64,000 nt of DNA from an uncultured Pseudomonadota bacterium (GCA_903885375.1 CAISIK010000129.1:62001-126000); one strand, 5' to 3'. Shown: positions 6,955-17,645, counted from the stretch's first letter. The notes: generated by a model not told the origin, from the letters alone. Program-made: numbers and translations.

Positions 6955-9588
6955 ATGCGCCTGTTTGCCTCCTCCGTGGTGTTGTTCTCCTTGGCGGCCT
7001 GTCAGAACAACGGGTCGCCCAAGGCGGACACGGGCACCACGAACAGCACGATCAACGCCTGCGATGTCACGCCCGAGGCCTGTGATGAGGATGGCGATGG
7101 CTACAAGCCATCGGAAGGCGACTGCGACGACAACGACAGCACCGTGAACCCGGCCTCGGTCGAATCGTGCAACGGGCGCGACGACAACTGCGATGGCCAG
7201 ATCGACGAGGGCGTGGGCTCCGACTGGTACGCTGACACCGACGAGGACGGTTTCGGCGACCGCGAAGCCGGCATCATCGCGTGCGAGCAGCCCGAGGGCT
7301 ACGTCGAGAACCTCACCGATTGCGACGACACGAGCGCGGTCCGGTTTCCCGGCAACCCCGAGGTGTGCGATGGCATCGACAACAACTGCGACTCGGTGGT
7401 GGATGAGGGCGTGACCACCACGTTCTACGCAGATGCCGACGGGGATGCGTATGGCGACGCCGCCACCGCGGTTGATGCCTGCGAAGTGCCCGATGGCTAC
7501 GTGCTCGACAACACCGACTGCAATGACGGCACGGCGAAGGCCTTCCCCGGCAACCCCGAGGAGTGCGACACCATCGACAACGACTGCGATGGCCGGGTGG
7601 ACGAGGGGGTCACCACGACCTACTACGCCGACGTCGATGGTGACGGGTACGGCGACGTGCTGGCGCCCGACGAGGCGTGCGCGCTGCCCACCGGGTACTC
7701 GTCGTCGGCCGACGACTGCGACGACCGCGCGGCGAACGTGAACCCCGCGGCCACCGAATACTGCAACGGCTACGACGACGACTGCGACACCGTGGTCGAC
7801 GAGAACGACGCCGCCGACGCGAGCACCTGGTACGCCGACGTCGACACCGACACCTACGGCGACCCCACCACCGCCACCGTCGCGTGCACCGCGCCTGTCG
7901 GGTACGTGTCCGACGGCACCGACTGCGACGACACCCGCGCGCTCTCGAACCCCGCGGCAACCGAGTACTGCAACGGCTTCGACGACAACTGCGATGGTCG
8001 GATCGACGAGGACACCGCGGTCGATGCGAGCAGCTGGTACGCCGACATCGATGCCGACGGCTTCGGGAACGGCTCCGCGCTGGACGTCGAGTGCTACCAG
8101 CCCGCGGGCTACGTGGCCGACAGCACGGACTGCGATGACAGCGATGCCACGAGCTTCCCGGGCGGCATCGAGGTCTGCGACGGCGCGGACAACGACTGCA
8201 ACGGCCTCGTGGATGACGCGCCGACCGATGGCACCACCTTCTACGCCGACGATGACGGCGATGGCTTCGGCGACGCCGGCGACTACGTCTCGGAGTGCGC
8301 CATGCCCTCCGGCTACGTCGCCAACGCCTACGACTGCGACGACGTGGACAGCGGCGAGCCCACCGTGGCCGATGCGTACGCGGGCTCCTCCGCCGGCGAT
8401 GGCTCGCTCGGCGCGCCCTACGACTCCATCCAGGACGCGATCGACGCCGCCGACGAGTGCGTGATCGCCTACCCGGGTACCTACACCGAGAGCATCGATC
8501 TGGGTGGCAAGAGCCTCGACGTTTGGGGTGTCCAGGGCTCGGAGCTGACCACGATCGACCCCTCCTATAGCGTGTGCAGCAGCTCCAACCCCGCCTCCTG
8601 TGCGGCGGCAGTGGAGATCGGCTCCGCCAGCGGCGCATCGCCCACCCTGCACGGCTTCACCATCACCGGCGGCACCGGCGCGTGGTCGTCCACCACCACC
8701 AGCGAGACCTGCGCCGACTCCAGCGCCGCGCACGATGGTAGCAACACCTGCTCCGTCACCACGTTCAACTACTGCGGCGGCGGCGTGCACGTGGATGGCG
8801 ACGACCCCATCTTCGACGACGTGATCATCACCGGCAACAGCCTGCCGCCGATGGAGCAGGCGAGCACCGGCGACTACACCCAGGCCTGGCTCTACAGCTA
8901 CGGCGGCGGCCTCTGCGTGACGGGCGGCATCGTCACCCTGACGAACAGCTACGTGGTGACCAACACCGCCGACACCGGCGGCGGCATCTACGCCAACGCG
9001 AGCTCGCTCGTCAGCTTCGATCAGGGCCTCGTGGGCGAGAACTCCGCCAGTGATGGCGGCGGAATCGCGGTGAGCGACGCCACGGTCAGCTCCACCAACA
9101 GCATCTGGGCCTGCAACGGGGCCTCCACCGATGGCGGCGGCGCGTTCCTCGAAGGCAGCTCGACGGCCACCTACGAGAACGCCGTCTTCTTCGGCAACAG
9201 CTCCAGCACCTCGGGCACGGCCCGCGGCGCCGACATCTGGGCGTCGAGCTCCTCGAGCCTCGTGCTCATGAACGCCATCGTGGAGAACAACATCGCCACC
9301 GGGCTGCTCTACGGCACCGGCTCGTCCACGCTCACCTACAACGACGTGCACAACGCCGATGCCTCGGGGAGCACCTATGAGGGGAGCTGGTCCGCCGGCG
9401 CCGGCAGCATCAGCGTGGGCAGCAACTTCGTCAGCGCCGCCTGCGATGGCAACGCCTGGAACGACGACTGGACCCTCACCGCGGCCTCCAACGCGATCGA
9501 CGGTGGGAACCCCGCGGCCGCCTACGACGACGCGGATGGCAGCAACAACGACATGGGCGCCTACGGCGGCCCCGGCGGCGTCTGGTAG
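6955..9588 (+). CDS. Second MopE-repeat and beta-helix lipoprotein
   Basis: An 877-residue paralogue of the preceding gene. The signal MRLFASSVVLFSLAAC gives Cys16 as the lipidation site; a longer start at 6934 would add MRSRVPR in front. Six complete metal-binding modules and a partial seventh follow (DGDGYKPSEGDCDDND, then CNGRDDNCDGQIDEG, and so on), three fewer than in the first copy. The beta-helix half begins near residue 490 (SIQDAIDAADECVIAYPGTY) and ends in a choice-of-anchor-like tail (NAIDGGNPAAAYDDADGSNN). Metal binding and surface location are inferred. No convincing -35/-10 pair was found in the 60 bases upstream. Confidence 0.85.
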   Translation: MRLFASSVVLFSLAACQNNGSPKADTGTTNSTINACDVTPEACDEDGDGYKPSEGDCDDNDSTVNPASVESCNGRDDNCDGQIDEGVGSDWYADTDEDGFGDREAGIIACEQPEGYVENLTDCDDTSAVRFPGNPEVCDGIDNNCDSVVDEGVTTTFYADADGDAYGDAATAVDACEVPDGYVLDNTDCNDGTAKAFPGNPEECDTIDNDCDGRVDEGVTTTYYADVDGDGYGDVLAPDEACALPTGYSSSADDCDDRAANVNPAATEYCNGYDDDCDTVVDENDAADASTWYADVDTDTYGDPTTATVACTAPVGYVSDGTDCDDTRALSNPAATEYCNGFDDNCDGRIDEDTAVDASSWYADIDADGFGNGSALDVECYQPAGYVADSTDCDDSDATSFPGGIEVCDGADNDCNGLVDDAPTDGTTFYADDDGDGFGDAGDYVSECAMPSGYVANAYDCDDVDSGEPTVADAYAGSSAGDGSLGAPYDSIQDAIDAADECVIAYPGTYTESIDLGGKSLDVWGVQGSELTTIDPSYSVCSSSNPASCAAAVEIGSASGASPTLHGFTITGGTGAWSSTTTSETCADSSAAHDGSNTCSVTTFNYCGGGVHVDGDDPIFDDVIITGNSLPPMEQASTGDYTQAWLYSYGGGLCVTGGIVTLTNSYVVTNTADTGGGIYANASSLVSFDQGLVGENSASDGGGIAVSDATVSSTNSIWACNGASTDGGGAFLEGSSTATYENAVFFGNSSSTSGTARGADIWASSSSSLVLMNAIVENNIATGLLYGTGSSTLTYNDVHNADASGSTYEGSWSAGAGSISVGSNFVSAACDGNAWNDDWTLTAASNAIDGGNPAAAYDDADGSNNDMGAYGGPGGVW

Positions 9589-9657
9589 GGCTCCGCGCCT
9601 TCGCGGCTCCCGCGGGGCGCCTTGGGGCCCGGGCCGGCTCGTCCGCCCCCGCCGTGC

Positions 9658-10659
9658 TCAGCCCGGCCGCACCCGTGCGCCGAACTCCCGCACCTTGGCC
9701 GGGTTGCCGATCGCGATGAGGATGTCGCCCACGTGCACGGCCTCGCTGGCGCGCGGGGTGGGCACCATGCTGCCATCGGCGCGACGCACCGCCACGATCA
9801 GGACCCCGTGCGCCTCGCCCACCCGCAGCTCGCCGAGCGTGCGGCCGGCGAGCGGACTGCCGGCAGGCACGGCGAACTCGTCGAGGTGGAGGTCCTCGTA
9901 GGCAGCGAGGGTGAGCACGTCGAGAAAACTCGTGGCGTGGGGGCGCACCAGCTCGTGGGCGATGCGCCATCCGCCCATGTTGTAGGGGGAAACGACCGAA
10001 CTCGCGCCGGCGCGGCGGGCCTTGGTGGCATCCACCGGGTCGTCCACCCGGGTGACGATCGTGAGGTTGGGGTTGAGCTCACGCGCGGAGAGCGTCACGT
10101 AGATGGCCGAGGCGTTCACCTCGACCGCCACCGCCAGCCCCCGGGCCCGCTCGATGCCCGCCTCACGGAGGACGTCGTCGTGCGCGCCGTCGCCCACCAC
10201 CACTGGAAAGCGCCGTGAGGCCTCCATCCCGGCCACCTTCGCGGCGTCCTTCTCCACCACGCACACCGGCACCTGGTTGGCGTGCAGCTCCTCGGCAATG
10301 GCCTGGCCCAGACGGCCGTAGCCCACCACGATGAAATGGTCGCGCAGCGCGTTCATCTCGGCCCTCCTCTGACGTGCACGAATCCAGTTTTGCAGGCGGC
10401 CTTCCACCACCATGGTGGTCAGCGCCGTCATCGTGTAGGTGCCCACGCTCACCCCGGCCACGATGAGGCCCATGGCGAAGACCCGCCCATGGTCGCTCAG
10501 CCGATGGACCTCGCCGAATCCGATGGTGGTCAGCGTGATCATCACCATCCAAACGGCATCGAGGAGCCGCCAGCCCTCGATGTACATGAACCCGGCGGTG
10601 CCGATCACGAAGACCGCGACCAGCATCGCGACCGAGGTGACGACAGGCCGCGCGAACAT
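9658..10659 (-). CDS. Two-TM potassium channel with RCK (TrkA-N) domain
   Basis: A 333-residue channel. Helix 1 spans about residues 8-30, then a pore helix and the selectivity filter TTIGFGE at residues 44-50 (the TxGFG type), then helix 2 at about 60-82. The cytoplasmic part starts with a Rossmann RCK domain (VVGYGRLGQAIAEEL; GYGRLG at 113-118) and ends with a TrkA-C-like domain from about residue 250. The architecture matches MthK/GsuK-type ligand-gated potassium channels. It is the last gene of a minus-strand run; its ATG directly follows the TGA of the DUF4476 gene with no gap. The gating ligand cannot be told from sequence. Confidence 0.9.
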   Translation of the reverse strand: MFARPVVTSVAMLVAVFVIGTAGFMYIEGWRLLDAVWMVMITLTTIGFGEVHRLSDHGRVFAMGLIVAGVSVGTYTMTALTTMVVEGRLQNWIRARQRRAEMNALRDHFIVVGYGRLGQAIAEELHANQVPVCVVEKDAAKVAGMEASRRFPVVVGDGAHDDVLREAGIERARGLAVAVEVNASAIYVTLSARELNPNLTIVTRVDDPVDATKARRAGASSVVSPYNMGGWRIAHELVRPHATSFLDVLTLAAYEDLHLDEFAVPAGSPLAGRTLGELRVGEAHGVLIVAVRRADGSMVPTPRASEAVHVGDILIAIGNPAKVREFGARVRPG

Positions 10660-11373
10660 TCAGCGCGCGCACAGGCGGCGCACGGCCGCCTTGTCGCTGG
10701 AGAAGGCGAGGTGCTCCTCCAGCAGGTAGGCGTTCAACGGATCAACGGTGCGAGGGGCGAGGAGCCAGGCGGCTTCGACCTTGTCGGACGAGTGGGCGAA
10801 GCGGTCCAGGAGCGCGCCCACCTGCACGATGGTGAACCATCGGTCGCCCACCACCCCGCGCAGCGCGCCGATCTTGTCGGACGAGAAGGCGGCCGCATCG
10901 ATGGCGCCAATGATCGAGGCCAGCTCGGTGGCCGTCACGGCGACGGCGGACGGCGGAGGCACGGCCGCCGGGGGGGCCGGCCGCTCGGCGCCCAGCACCA
11001 CCACCACCGAGCCTTCCTCGCGCACGCCGGACGCACCCTGCGCGCCCACCACCACGTTCAGGGCGCTCCGTCCAACCGCGGCCTCCAGGTTGGGGCAGCC
11101 GCCAGGGAGCGGGCCGCGCCCGAGCTCCAGGAGGCGCCCCTGCCGCAACTCGAGCCGCACCTGCTCCTCGGCGCCGACCTCGGCCGTGCTGTTGGCCAGG
11201 AGCCGGTCCTTGGCGTCGAACACCTGCACCCGGTGCAGGCCGCCCTCGAGCCCCACGGCGAGGCTGCCGCGCTCACCGCCGGGGGCACTCACCGGCCGAC
11301 CATCCACTTCGGGTACGCCGCCATGGGCCGCCGATTCGCCCCCATGACACATCGGGACGGCCTTGCGGCTCAC
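10660..11373 (-). CDS. DUF4476-domain protein
   Basis: A protein of about 237 residues if the GTG at 11373 is used; this GTG overlaps the stop of the upstream oxidoreductase (GTGA), so coupling favours it. An ATG at 11352 would give 230 residues. The last ~80 residues form a DUF4476 domain with three evenly spaced SSDK motifs (AFSSDKIGALRG, AHSSDKVEAAWLL, AFSSDKAAVRRLC). The first half has strands of the pattern GLHRVQVFDAKDRLL and resembles a small beta domain. No signal peptide or membrane helix is visible. Its role next to a dienoyl-CoA reductase and a potassium channel is unknown. Confidence 0.7.
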   Translation of the reverse strand: MSRKAVPMCHGGESAAHGGVPEVDGRPVSAPGGERGSLAVGLEGGLHRVQVFDAKDRLLANSTAEVGAEEQVRLELRQGRLLELGRGPLPGGCPNLEAAVGRSALNVVVGAQGASGVREEGSVVVVLGAERPAPPAAVPPPSAVAVTATELASIIGAIDAAAFSSDKIGALRGVVGDRWFTIVQVGALLDRFAHSSDKVEAAWLLAPRTVDPLNAYLLEEHLAFSSDKAAVRRLCAR

Positions 11374-13400
11374 AGCGAGGCGGCCAAACGAACACCCTGG
11401 TCGATGGCTCGCTTCGCGTCGAGCTCGGCGGCCTCCTCGGCACCGCCGATCACGTGCACGCTCACGCCCGCCTCCCGGAGCGGCGCCACGAGGTCGACCA
11501 CCGACTCCTGGCCGGCGCACACCACGACGGTGTCCACTTCGAGGCAGCGGGCCTCGCCGCCCACCCGGATGTGGAGGCCCTGATCGTCGACACGCTCGTA
11601 CTCCACCTCGGTCAACAGCTTCACGCCGCGGTGCTTGAGCGTAGCGCGGTGGATCCAGCCGGTGGTCTTGCCGAGGCGCTTGCCGCCCTTGGCCGAGGAG
11701 CGCTGGAGCATCGTCACCTCGCGCTCGGGCGCCTCCTGCCGCGCGGCCACGAGCCCGCCGCGGCCCTCGCCCGCCTGCCCCCAGGCGGCGTAGTCCACCC
11801 CCCACTCGGCGAAGAAGGCCACCAGCGGGTCCCCCTCGGGTGCGCGATGGGTGAGGAACTCCGCCACGTCGTGCCCGATGCCGCCCGTGCCGATGACCGC
11901 CACCCGCCGGCCCACCGGGGCACCCCGCAACACATCCGCGTAGGACCGCACCTTGGAATGGTCCGCGCCGGGGAAGCGCACCGAACGCGGCACCACACCC
12001 GTAGCGATCACGACCGAGTCGAAGCCCGCCCGCAACGTGGCAAGCTCGGCCCGCTCGCCGAGCCGCACGACCACCCCGAGTTCCGTGAGACGCGTCCGGA
12101 AGTATCGGATGGTCTCGGTGAACTCCTCCTTGCCGGGAATCCTGCGGGCGAGGTCGAACTGCCCACCGAGCGCCGCGTTGGCCTCGAACAGCGTGACATG
12201 GTGGCCCCGTTCGGCCGCGGCCACGGCGGCCGACATGCCCGCGGGCCCACCGCCCACCACGGCCACCCGACGAGCCGCGGCCGCAGGGGCGAGCACCAGC
12301 TCCGTCTCGTGCGCGGCCCGGGGGTTCACGAGGCAGCTCGCCCGCTTGTTCTCGAAAACGTGGTCGAGGCAGGCCTGGTTGCAGGCGATACATGTATTGA
12401 TACGTTCAGGCTGACCCGCTGCTGCCTTCGCCACGAATTCCGGATCGGCGAGCAGGGGTCGAGCCATGCTCACGAGGTCCGCCGCTCCGCTCGCGAGGAT
12501 GGACTCGGCCACCTCCGGTGTGTTGATCCGGTTGCTCGTGACCAGGGGAATCTTGACCACGCCGGCGTCCCGAAGGCGACGGGTGACCCAGGAGAACGCC
12601 CCCCGCGGCACGCTCGTGGCGATGGTGGGGATCCGGGCCTCGTGCCAGCCGATGCCGGTGTTCAGAATGGAGGCCCCCGCGGCTTCCACCGCCTGCGCAA
12701 GCGCGAGCACCTCTGCCCACGTGCTGCCATCCGGAACGAGGTCGAGCATCGAGAGGCGGTACACGAGGATGAAATCGGGCCCCACGGCATCCCGAACGCC
12801 GCGCACGATCTCCACGGGGAAGCGCATCCGGGCGGCGTACTCGCCGCCCCACTCGTCCTTGCGACGGTTGGTGTGCGTCACGAGGAACTCGTTGATGAGG
12901 TAGCCCTCGCTCCCCATCACCTCCACGCCGTCGTAGCCCGCCTCCTTCGCGTGCTTCGCGCACTTCACGAAGTCCGCGATGGTGCCGCGCACGCCCCGAC
13001 CCGTGAGCCCCCACGGTGAGAAGGGGCTGATGGGCGACTTGATCCGGGAGGGGGCCACGTTCCAGGGGTGGTAGGCGTAGCGGCCCGCGTGCAGGATCTG
13101 CATCACGATACGTCCGCCCGCTTCATGCACGGCGTCGGTCACGAAACGGTGGCGCCGGGCGTCTCCCGCCGAGCTCAGCGTGCTGGCGAAGGGCTTGAGC
13201 TGGCCCGCGCGGTTCGGTGATACACCGCCGGTCACAATCAGCCCCACGCCGCCGCGCGCGCGCTCCGCAAAGTAGGCGGACATCTTCGGGAAGTTTCCTG
13301 GCTCCTCTTCGAGCCCCACATGCATCGAGCCCATGATCACGCGGTTTCGGAGCGTGACGTGGGCGACGGGGAGCGGCGCGAGGAGATGGGGGTAGGGCAT
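11370..13400 (-). CDS. fadH: 2,4-dienoyl-CoA reductase, FadH type (NADH:flavin oxidoreductase)
   Basis: A 676-residue enzyme of the Old Yellow Enzyme/FadH class. Residues 1-330 form the FMN TIM barrel (MQILHAGRYAYHP, HTNRRKDEWGG). A 4Fe-4S cluster site follows at about 335-356 with the C-x2-C-x3-C-x11-C spacing (CIACNQAC, then SC). The C-terminal half binds FAD and NAD(P)H (AVVGGGPAGMSAAVAAAERG, and AVIGTGGIGHDVAEF). FadH reduces 2,4-dienoyl-CoA during oxidation of unsaturated fatty acids, in keeping with the fadN-fadA operon 11 kb away. Related trimethylamine or enoate reductases share the layout, so the substrate is inferred. Confidence 0.85.
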   Translation of the reverse strand: MPYPHLLAPLPVAHVTLRNRVIMGSMHVGLEEEPGNFPKMSAYFAERARGGVGLIVTGGVSPNRAGQLKPFASTLSSAGDARRHRFVTDAVHEAGGRIVMQILHAGRYAYHPWNVAPSRIKSPISPFSPWGLTGRGVRGTIADFVKCAKHAKEAGYDGVEVMGSEGYLINEFLVTHTNRRKDEWGGEYAARMRFPVEIVRGVRDAVGPDFILVYRLSMLDLVPDGSTWAEVLALAQAVEAAGASILNTGIGWHEARIPTIATSVPRGAFSWVTRRLRDAGVVKIPLVTSNRINTPEVAESILASGAADLVSMARPLLADPEFVAKAAAGQPERINTCIACNQACLDHVFENKRASCLVNPRAAHETELVLAPAAAARRVAVVGGGPAGMSAAVAAAERGHHVTLFEANAALGGQFDLARRIPGKEEFTETIRYFRTRLTELGVVVRLGERAELATLRAGFDSVVIATGVVPRSVRFPGADHSKVRSYADVLRGAPVGRRVAVIGTGGIGHDVAEFLTHRAPEGDPLVAFFAEWGVDYAAWGQAGEGRGGLVAARQEAPEREVTMLQRSSAKGGKRLGKTTGWIHRATLKHRGVKLLTEVEYERVDDQGLHIRVGGEARCLEVDTVVVCAGQESVVDLVAPLREAGVSVHVIGGAEEAAELDAKRAIDQGVRLAASL

Positions 13401-13544
13401 CGCCGGCGCATGTATTCCGCCCGGCCCGCGGGAGCGGGCGGCGTGCCGGCCTCCCCCGAGGTGCGCGTGAACGAAAAACCAGAAGGGCCGAAACGGTTGC
13501 CCGCTTCGACCCCCCGGTCCAACGCCGTTGTCGGCGCTGCCGCA

Positions 13545-15116
<1,572 letters not shown>

Positions 15117-15143
15117 GGAGCCTCTAAGGGTGGGGTCGAAGAA

Positions 15144-15175
15144 CTTCATTCGTATATCCGGATAGACGAATGAAG
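15144..15175. promoter_or_regulatory. 32-bp palindromic operator between ahcY and the ArsR-type regulator
   Basis: The half-site CTTCATTCGTATATCC (15144-15159) is repeated inverted at 15160-15175 as GGATAGACGAATGAAG, with one mismatched pair in sixteen. It lies in the divergent gap and overlaps a possible ahcY promoter. By analogy with SahR, the ArsR-family regulator of SAH recycling genes, it is probably bound by the product of the 15200 gene and controls both directions. Confidence 0.75.
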
Positions 15176-15199
15176 CGCAAGGGGATAATCACTTCCCCG

Positions 15200-16156
15200 A
15201 TGACAACGGCGATCTTCGACCGCTTGACCACGCTCAGCGAGCCCGTGCGGGTGCGGATGTTGCGCATCCTCGCCCGCGAGGAGCTGGCCGTGGGGGAGAT
15301 CGCCAGGGTGTTGCAGACCAGCCAGCCCACCGTGAGCCGGCACCTCAAGCAGCTGGATGCCGGCGGCTGGGTGCTCCGGCGCCCCGTCGGCACGGCCACC
15401 TACTACCGGGTGGACGAGGCGAGCCTGCCCGAAGAGGCCCGCTCGTTGTGGGAGCTGGTGCACGAGGAGGTGGAGCACGAAGCCGGCGGCGCGAGCAGCC
15501 AGTACGCCGAGGACCTGCGCCGGCTCGAGGGTGTAGTCGGGGCGCGCGCGGGAGACAGTGAAGCGCTGTTCCGTCGGCTCGGCGGCCGGTGGGACGGCAT
15601 GCGCCGGGAGCTGTTCGGCGAGGCCTTCGTGCTCGCCACCCTCGCCGCGCTCCTCCCGCGGAGCACCCGCATCGCCGACCTCGGCTGTGGCACCGGCGCA
15701 CTGCTCCCCGTGCTCGCGCAGGCCGCCGCGCTGGTGTACGGCGTCGACCGCGAGCAGGCCATGCTCGAAGTGGCCGCCGCCCGTACCGCCGAACTGCCCA
15801 ACGTGATCCTCAAGAACGGCCGCCTCGATGCGCTGCCCCTGCCCGATGCGGCCGTGGATGTGGCTCTGTGCCAGCTCGTGCTCCACCACGTCCGTGAGCT
15901 CGCCCCGGTGTACCGCGAGGCCGCGCGCATCCTCGCTCCCGGCGGGCGCTTCGTGGTGGTGGACATGGTGGCGCACGACCGCGAGGAGGTCCGCGAAACG
16001 ATGGGTCACCAGCACCTCGGCTTCTCCCGCGCCCGCGTCGCGGAGCTCGCTGCGGAGGCCGGCCTCGCGCTGCTCTCCTGGCGCGCCCTGCCTCCCGATG
16101 CCGGCGCGCAGGGCCCCGGCCTCTTCGTCGCGGTGATGTCGCCCCCGCGGGCGTAG
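15200..16156 (+). CDS. ArsR-family regulator fused to a SAM methyltransferase domain (SahR-like)
   Basis: A 318-residue protein. Residues about 5-85 form an ArsR winged helix (SEPVRVRMLRIL, LQTSQPTVSRHLKQLDAGG). The C-terminal part is a class I methyltransferase fold with motif I IADLGCGTG near residue 157 and a typical Methyltransf_11 core (LPLPDAAVDVALCQLVLHHV). I use the ATG at 15200; the ATG at 15170 lies in the operator. Its divergent placement next to ahcY and a shared palindrome suggest that the methyltransferase domain senses SAH or SAM, as described for SahR regulators. A catalytic role cannot be excluded. Confidence 0.85.
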   Translation: MTTAIFDRLTTLSEPVRVRMLRILAREELAVGEIARVLQTSQPTVSRHLKQLDAGGWVLRRPVGTATYYRVDEASLPEEARSLWELVHEEVEHEAGGASSQYAEDLRRLEGVVGARAGDSEALFRRLGGRWDGMRRELFGEAFVLATLAALLPRSTRIADLGCGTGALLPVLAQAAALVYGVDREQAMLEVAAARTAELPNVILKNGRLDALPLPDAAVDVALCQLVLHHVRELAPVYREAARILAPGGRFVVVDMVAHDREEVRETMGHQHLGFSRARVAELAAEAGLALLSWRALPPDAGAQGPGLFVAVMSPPRA

Positions 16157-16164
16157 CGGAAACG

Positions 16165-16193
16165 GTGACGACCGGCGAAGATGGTGCTAATCG
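16165..16193 (+). promoter_or_regulatory. Possible promoter for the lipoprotein/phosphohexomutase operon
   Basis: GTGACG (16165-16170), 17 bases and TAATCG (16188-16193), with TG just upstream of the -10 element, lie 20 bases before the ATG at 16214. The leader carries GGAGG at 16201-16205. The hexamers are imperfect; spacing and position are the main support. Confidence 0.4.
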
Positions 16194-16213
16194 TCCGCCC
16201 GGAGGTTTCCCCG

Positions 16214-16861
16214 ATGCTCGCGCTCCTGCTCCTCGCCTGTGAACAGACCGGCACCCAGCCCTTCGCGGGCACCAAGATGAGCGACTACTTCGCCTTCGAA
16301 GGCGAGCGGACGAACGAGTACAACAACGAGGACACCGAGGTCGACTACAAGCTGGTCGTCCAGAAGAAGTCGCAGACCACCCAGGTGGACGACCGCGAGG
16401 TGGCCACGATGGAGTACACCAACGGCAACACGGGCGAGGTGTTCGGCTCGGTGCAGTGGTCGGGCATCACCAGCGAGGCGGTGTACGTGCACGGCTACAC
16501 CCTCGGCGCCACCGGCACGCTCGTCACGTTCGACCCGCCGATCAGCATCACCGATGATGACGACGCCATGCGCGTGGGCGACACCGTGGAGACCGAGACC
16601 ACCGACTCCGATGGCAACGCCCACACCTACGTGAGCACCCTCGTGGAAGGCGTGGCCACCTGCCCCGCCACCGCGAACGACGACTTCGCGCAGTGCGTGC
16701 ACATGACCATCGATGATGGGGATGGCGACGCCACCACGGGCCCCCTGTTCACGGGTGACTTCATCTTCGTGGCCTCCTGGGGCGCGGTCTTCCAGACCAT
16801 CCCCGGCTGGGACACGGAGTGGGAGCTCACGAACATGGAGTACAACCCCAGCGAGGAGTAG
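16214..16861 (+). CDS. Small lipoprotein of unknown function
   Basis: A 215-residue predicted lipoprotein that I do not recognise. The ATG at 16214 is preceded by GGAGG with an eight-base gap and gives MLALLLLAC, a nine-residue signal with no basic residue; Cys9 would be lipidated. The mature part is Thr/Asp-rich and mostly beta by composition (VQKKSQTTQVDDREVATMEY), with two cysteines (ATCPATA and FAQCVH) that may pair. It begins a run of four lipoprotein genes leading into a phosphohexomutase. An upstream ATG at 16181 exists but has no clear ribosome-binding site. Confidence 0.65.
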   Translation: MLALLLLACEQTGTQPFAGTKMSDYFAFEGERTNEYNNEDTEVDYKLVVQKKSQTTQVDDREVATMEYTNGNTGEVFGSVQWSGITSEAVYVHGYTLGATGTLVTFDPPISITDDDDAMRVGDTVETETTDSDGNAHTYVSTLVEGVATCPATANDDFAQCVHMTIDDGDGDATTGPLFTGDFIFVASWGAVFQTIPGWDTEWELTNMEYNPSEE

Positions 16862-16866
16862 CGCCG

Positions 16867-17259
16867 GTGTTGCCTTCGCTGTTTTTGACGCTCCTCGCCT
16901 GCGAGGCGCAGGAGTACACCCCGGGCGACTGGGAGGTGGACATCGTGTCCGACGTCCCGGCCGCGGCGGAGACGGTGCGGGTGTGCATCGAGGGTGTTGG
17001 CGTGAGCACCATCGGCGCGGGCAACGGCCGCGTGGCGGTGCGTGGCCTCCCCCCGACCGACACCCGCGTGCGCCTCGAGGTCCAGGACATCGACGGAGTC
17101 ACGCTCCTGAGCACCGACTGGCTCGAGATCGGCGACGAGGGGCCCGAGGTGAGCGCCGCGCCCGTGGCCCTGGCCGCCACGCCCTGCACGGCGAGCGGGT
17201 CGTTCGTGGAGGCCGGCGCCGAGGATCGCCTGCTCGTGGCGCGCTTCGTGATGGAATGA
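16867..17259 (+). CDS. Small lipoprotein of unknown function
   Basis: A 130-residue protein starting at GTG 16867, six bases after the previous stop. The start gives VLPSLFLTLLAC, with Cys12 as lipidation site and no positive charge. The rest looks like one beta-sandwich domain (VDIVSDVPAAAETVRVCIEG, RLEVQDIDGVTLLSTDWLEI), perhaps a carboxypeptidase-regulatory or Ig-like fold, but no family is assignable. Its end overlaps the next gene by ATGA. Confidence 0.6.
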   Translation: MLPSLFLTLLACEAQEYTPGDWEVDIVSDVPAAAETVRVCIEGVGVSTIGAGNGRVAVRGLPPTDTRVRLEVQDIDGVTLLSTDWLEIGDEGPEVSAAPVALAATPCTASGSFVEAGAEDRLLVARFVME

Positions 17260-17645
17260 CCGCGCTCGGCCTCCTCCTGCTGGGCTGCGCGGAACCCCCG
17301 GAAGGGGCCTCGCGCTTCGTGGTGACCGAGGTGGAACCGGCCGACGGCACCGAGCTCCTGGTCGCGGTCTCGCCGGTGCTCCTCCGATTCAACGCCCCGC
17401 CCGACATGGAGCTGTGCACGGCCGACACCATGCGGCTCGATGCCATCCGGGAGGATGGGACGGTGAGCTTCGAGGTGCCGCTCGAATTCGACGCCACCGG
17501 CGATGGTTTCGTTCGATTCATCCACGCCGAGCCGCTCCCGGGTGGCTGGAATTACGCCGTGACCATACGCGGCGGCCCGACCGGGTGTGCCGACGAGTCG
17601 GGCACCCCGGTCACCCCCTTCTTCTCCGAATTCGAGGTCCCATGA
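17256..17645 (+). CDS. Lipoprotein with one Ig-like (Big_5) domain
   Basis: A 129-residue lipoprotein coupled by ATGA overlaps to both neighbours. The signal MTALGLLLLGC places the lipidated cysteine at residue 11. The rest matches a single bacterial Ig-like domain of the Big_5/SbsA type: VVTEVEPADGTELLVAVSPV, LLRFNAPPDMEL, a DAIREDGTVSFEVPLEF strand pair and a GGWNYAVTIRGG strand. Such domains are usually structural spacers or adhesive modules on envelope proteins. The role here is unknown. Confidence 0.65.
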   Translation: MTALGLLLLGCAEPPEGASRFVVTEVEPADGTELLVAVSPVLLRFNAPPDMELCTADTMRLDAIREDGTVSFEVPLEFDATGDGFVRFIHAEPLPGGWNYAVTIRGGPTGCADESGTPVTPFFSEFEVP

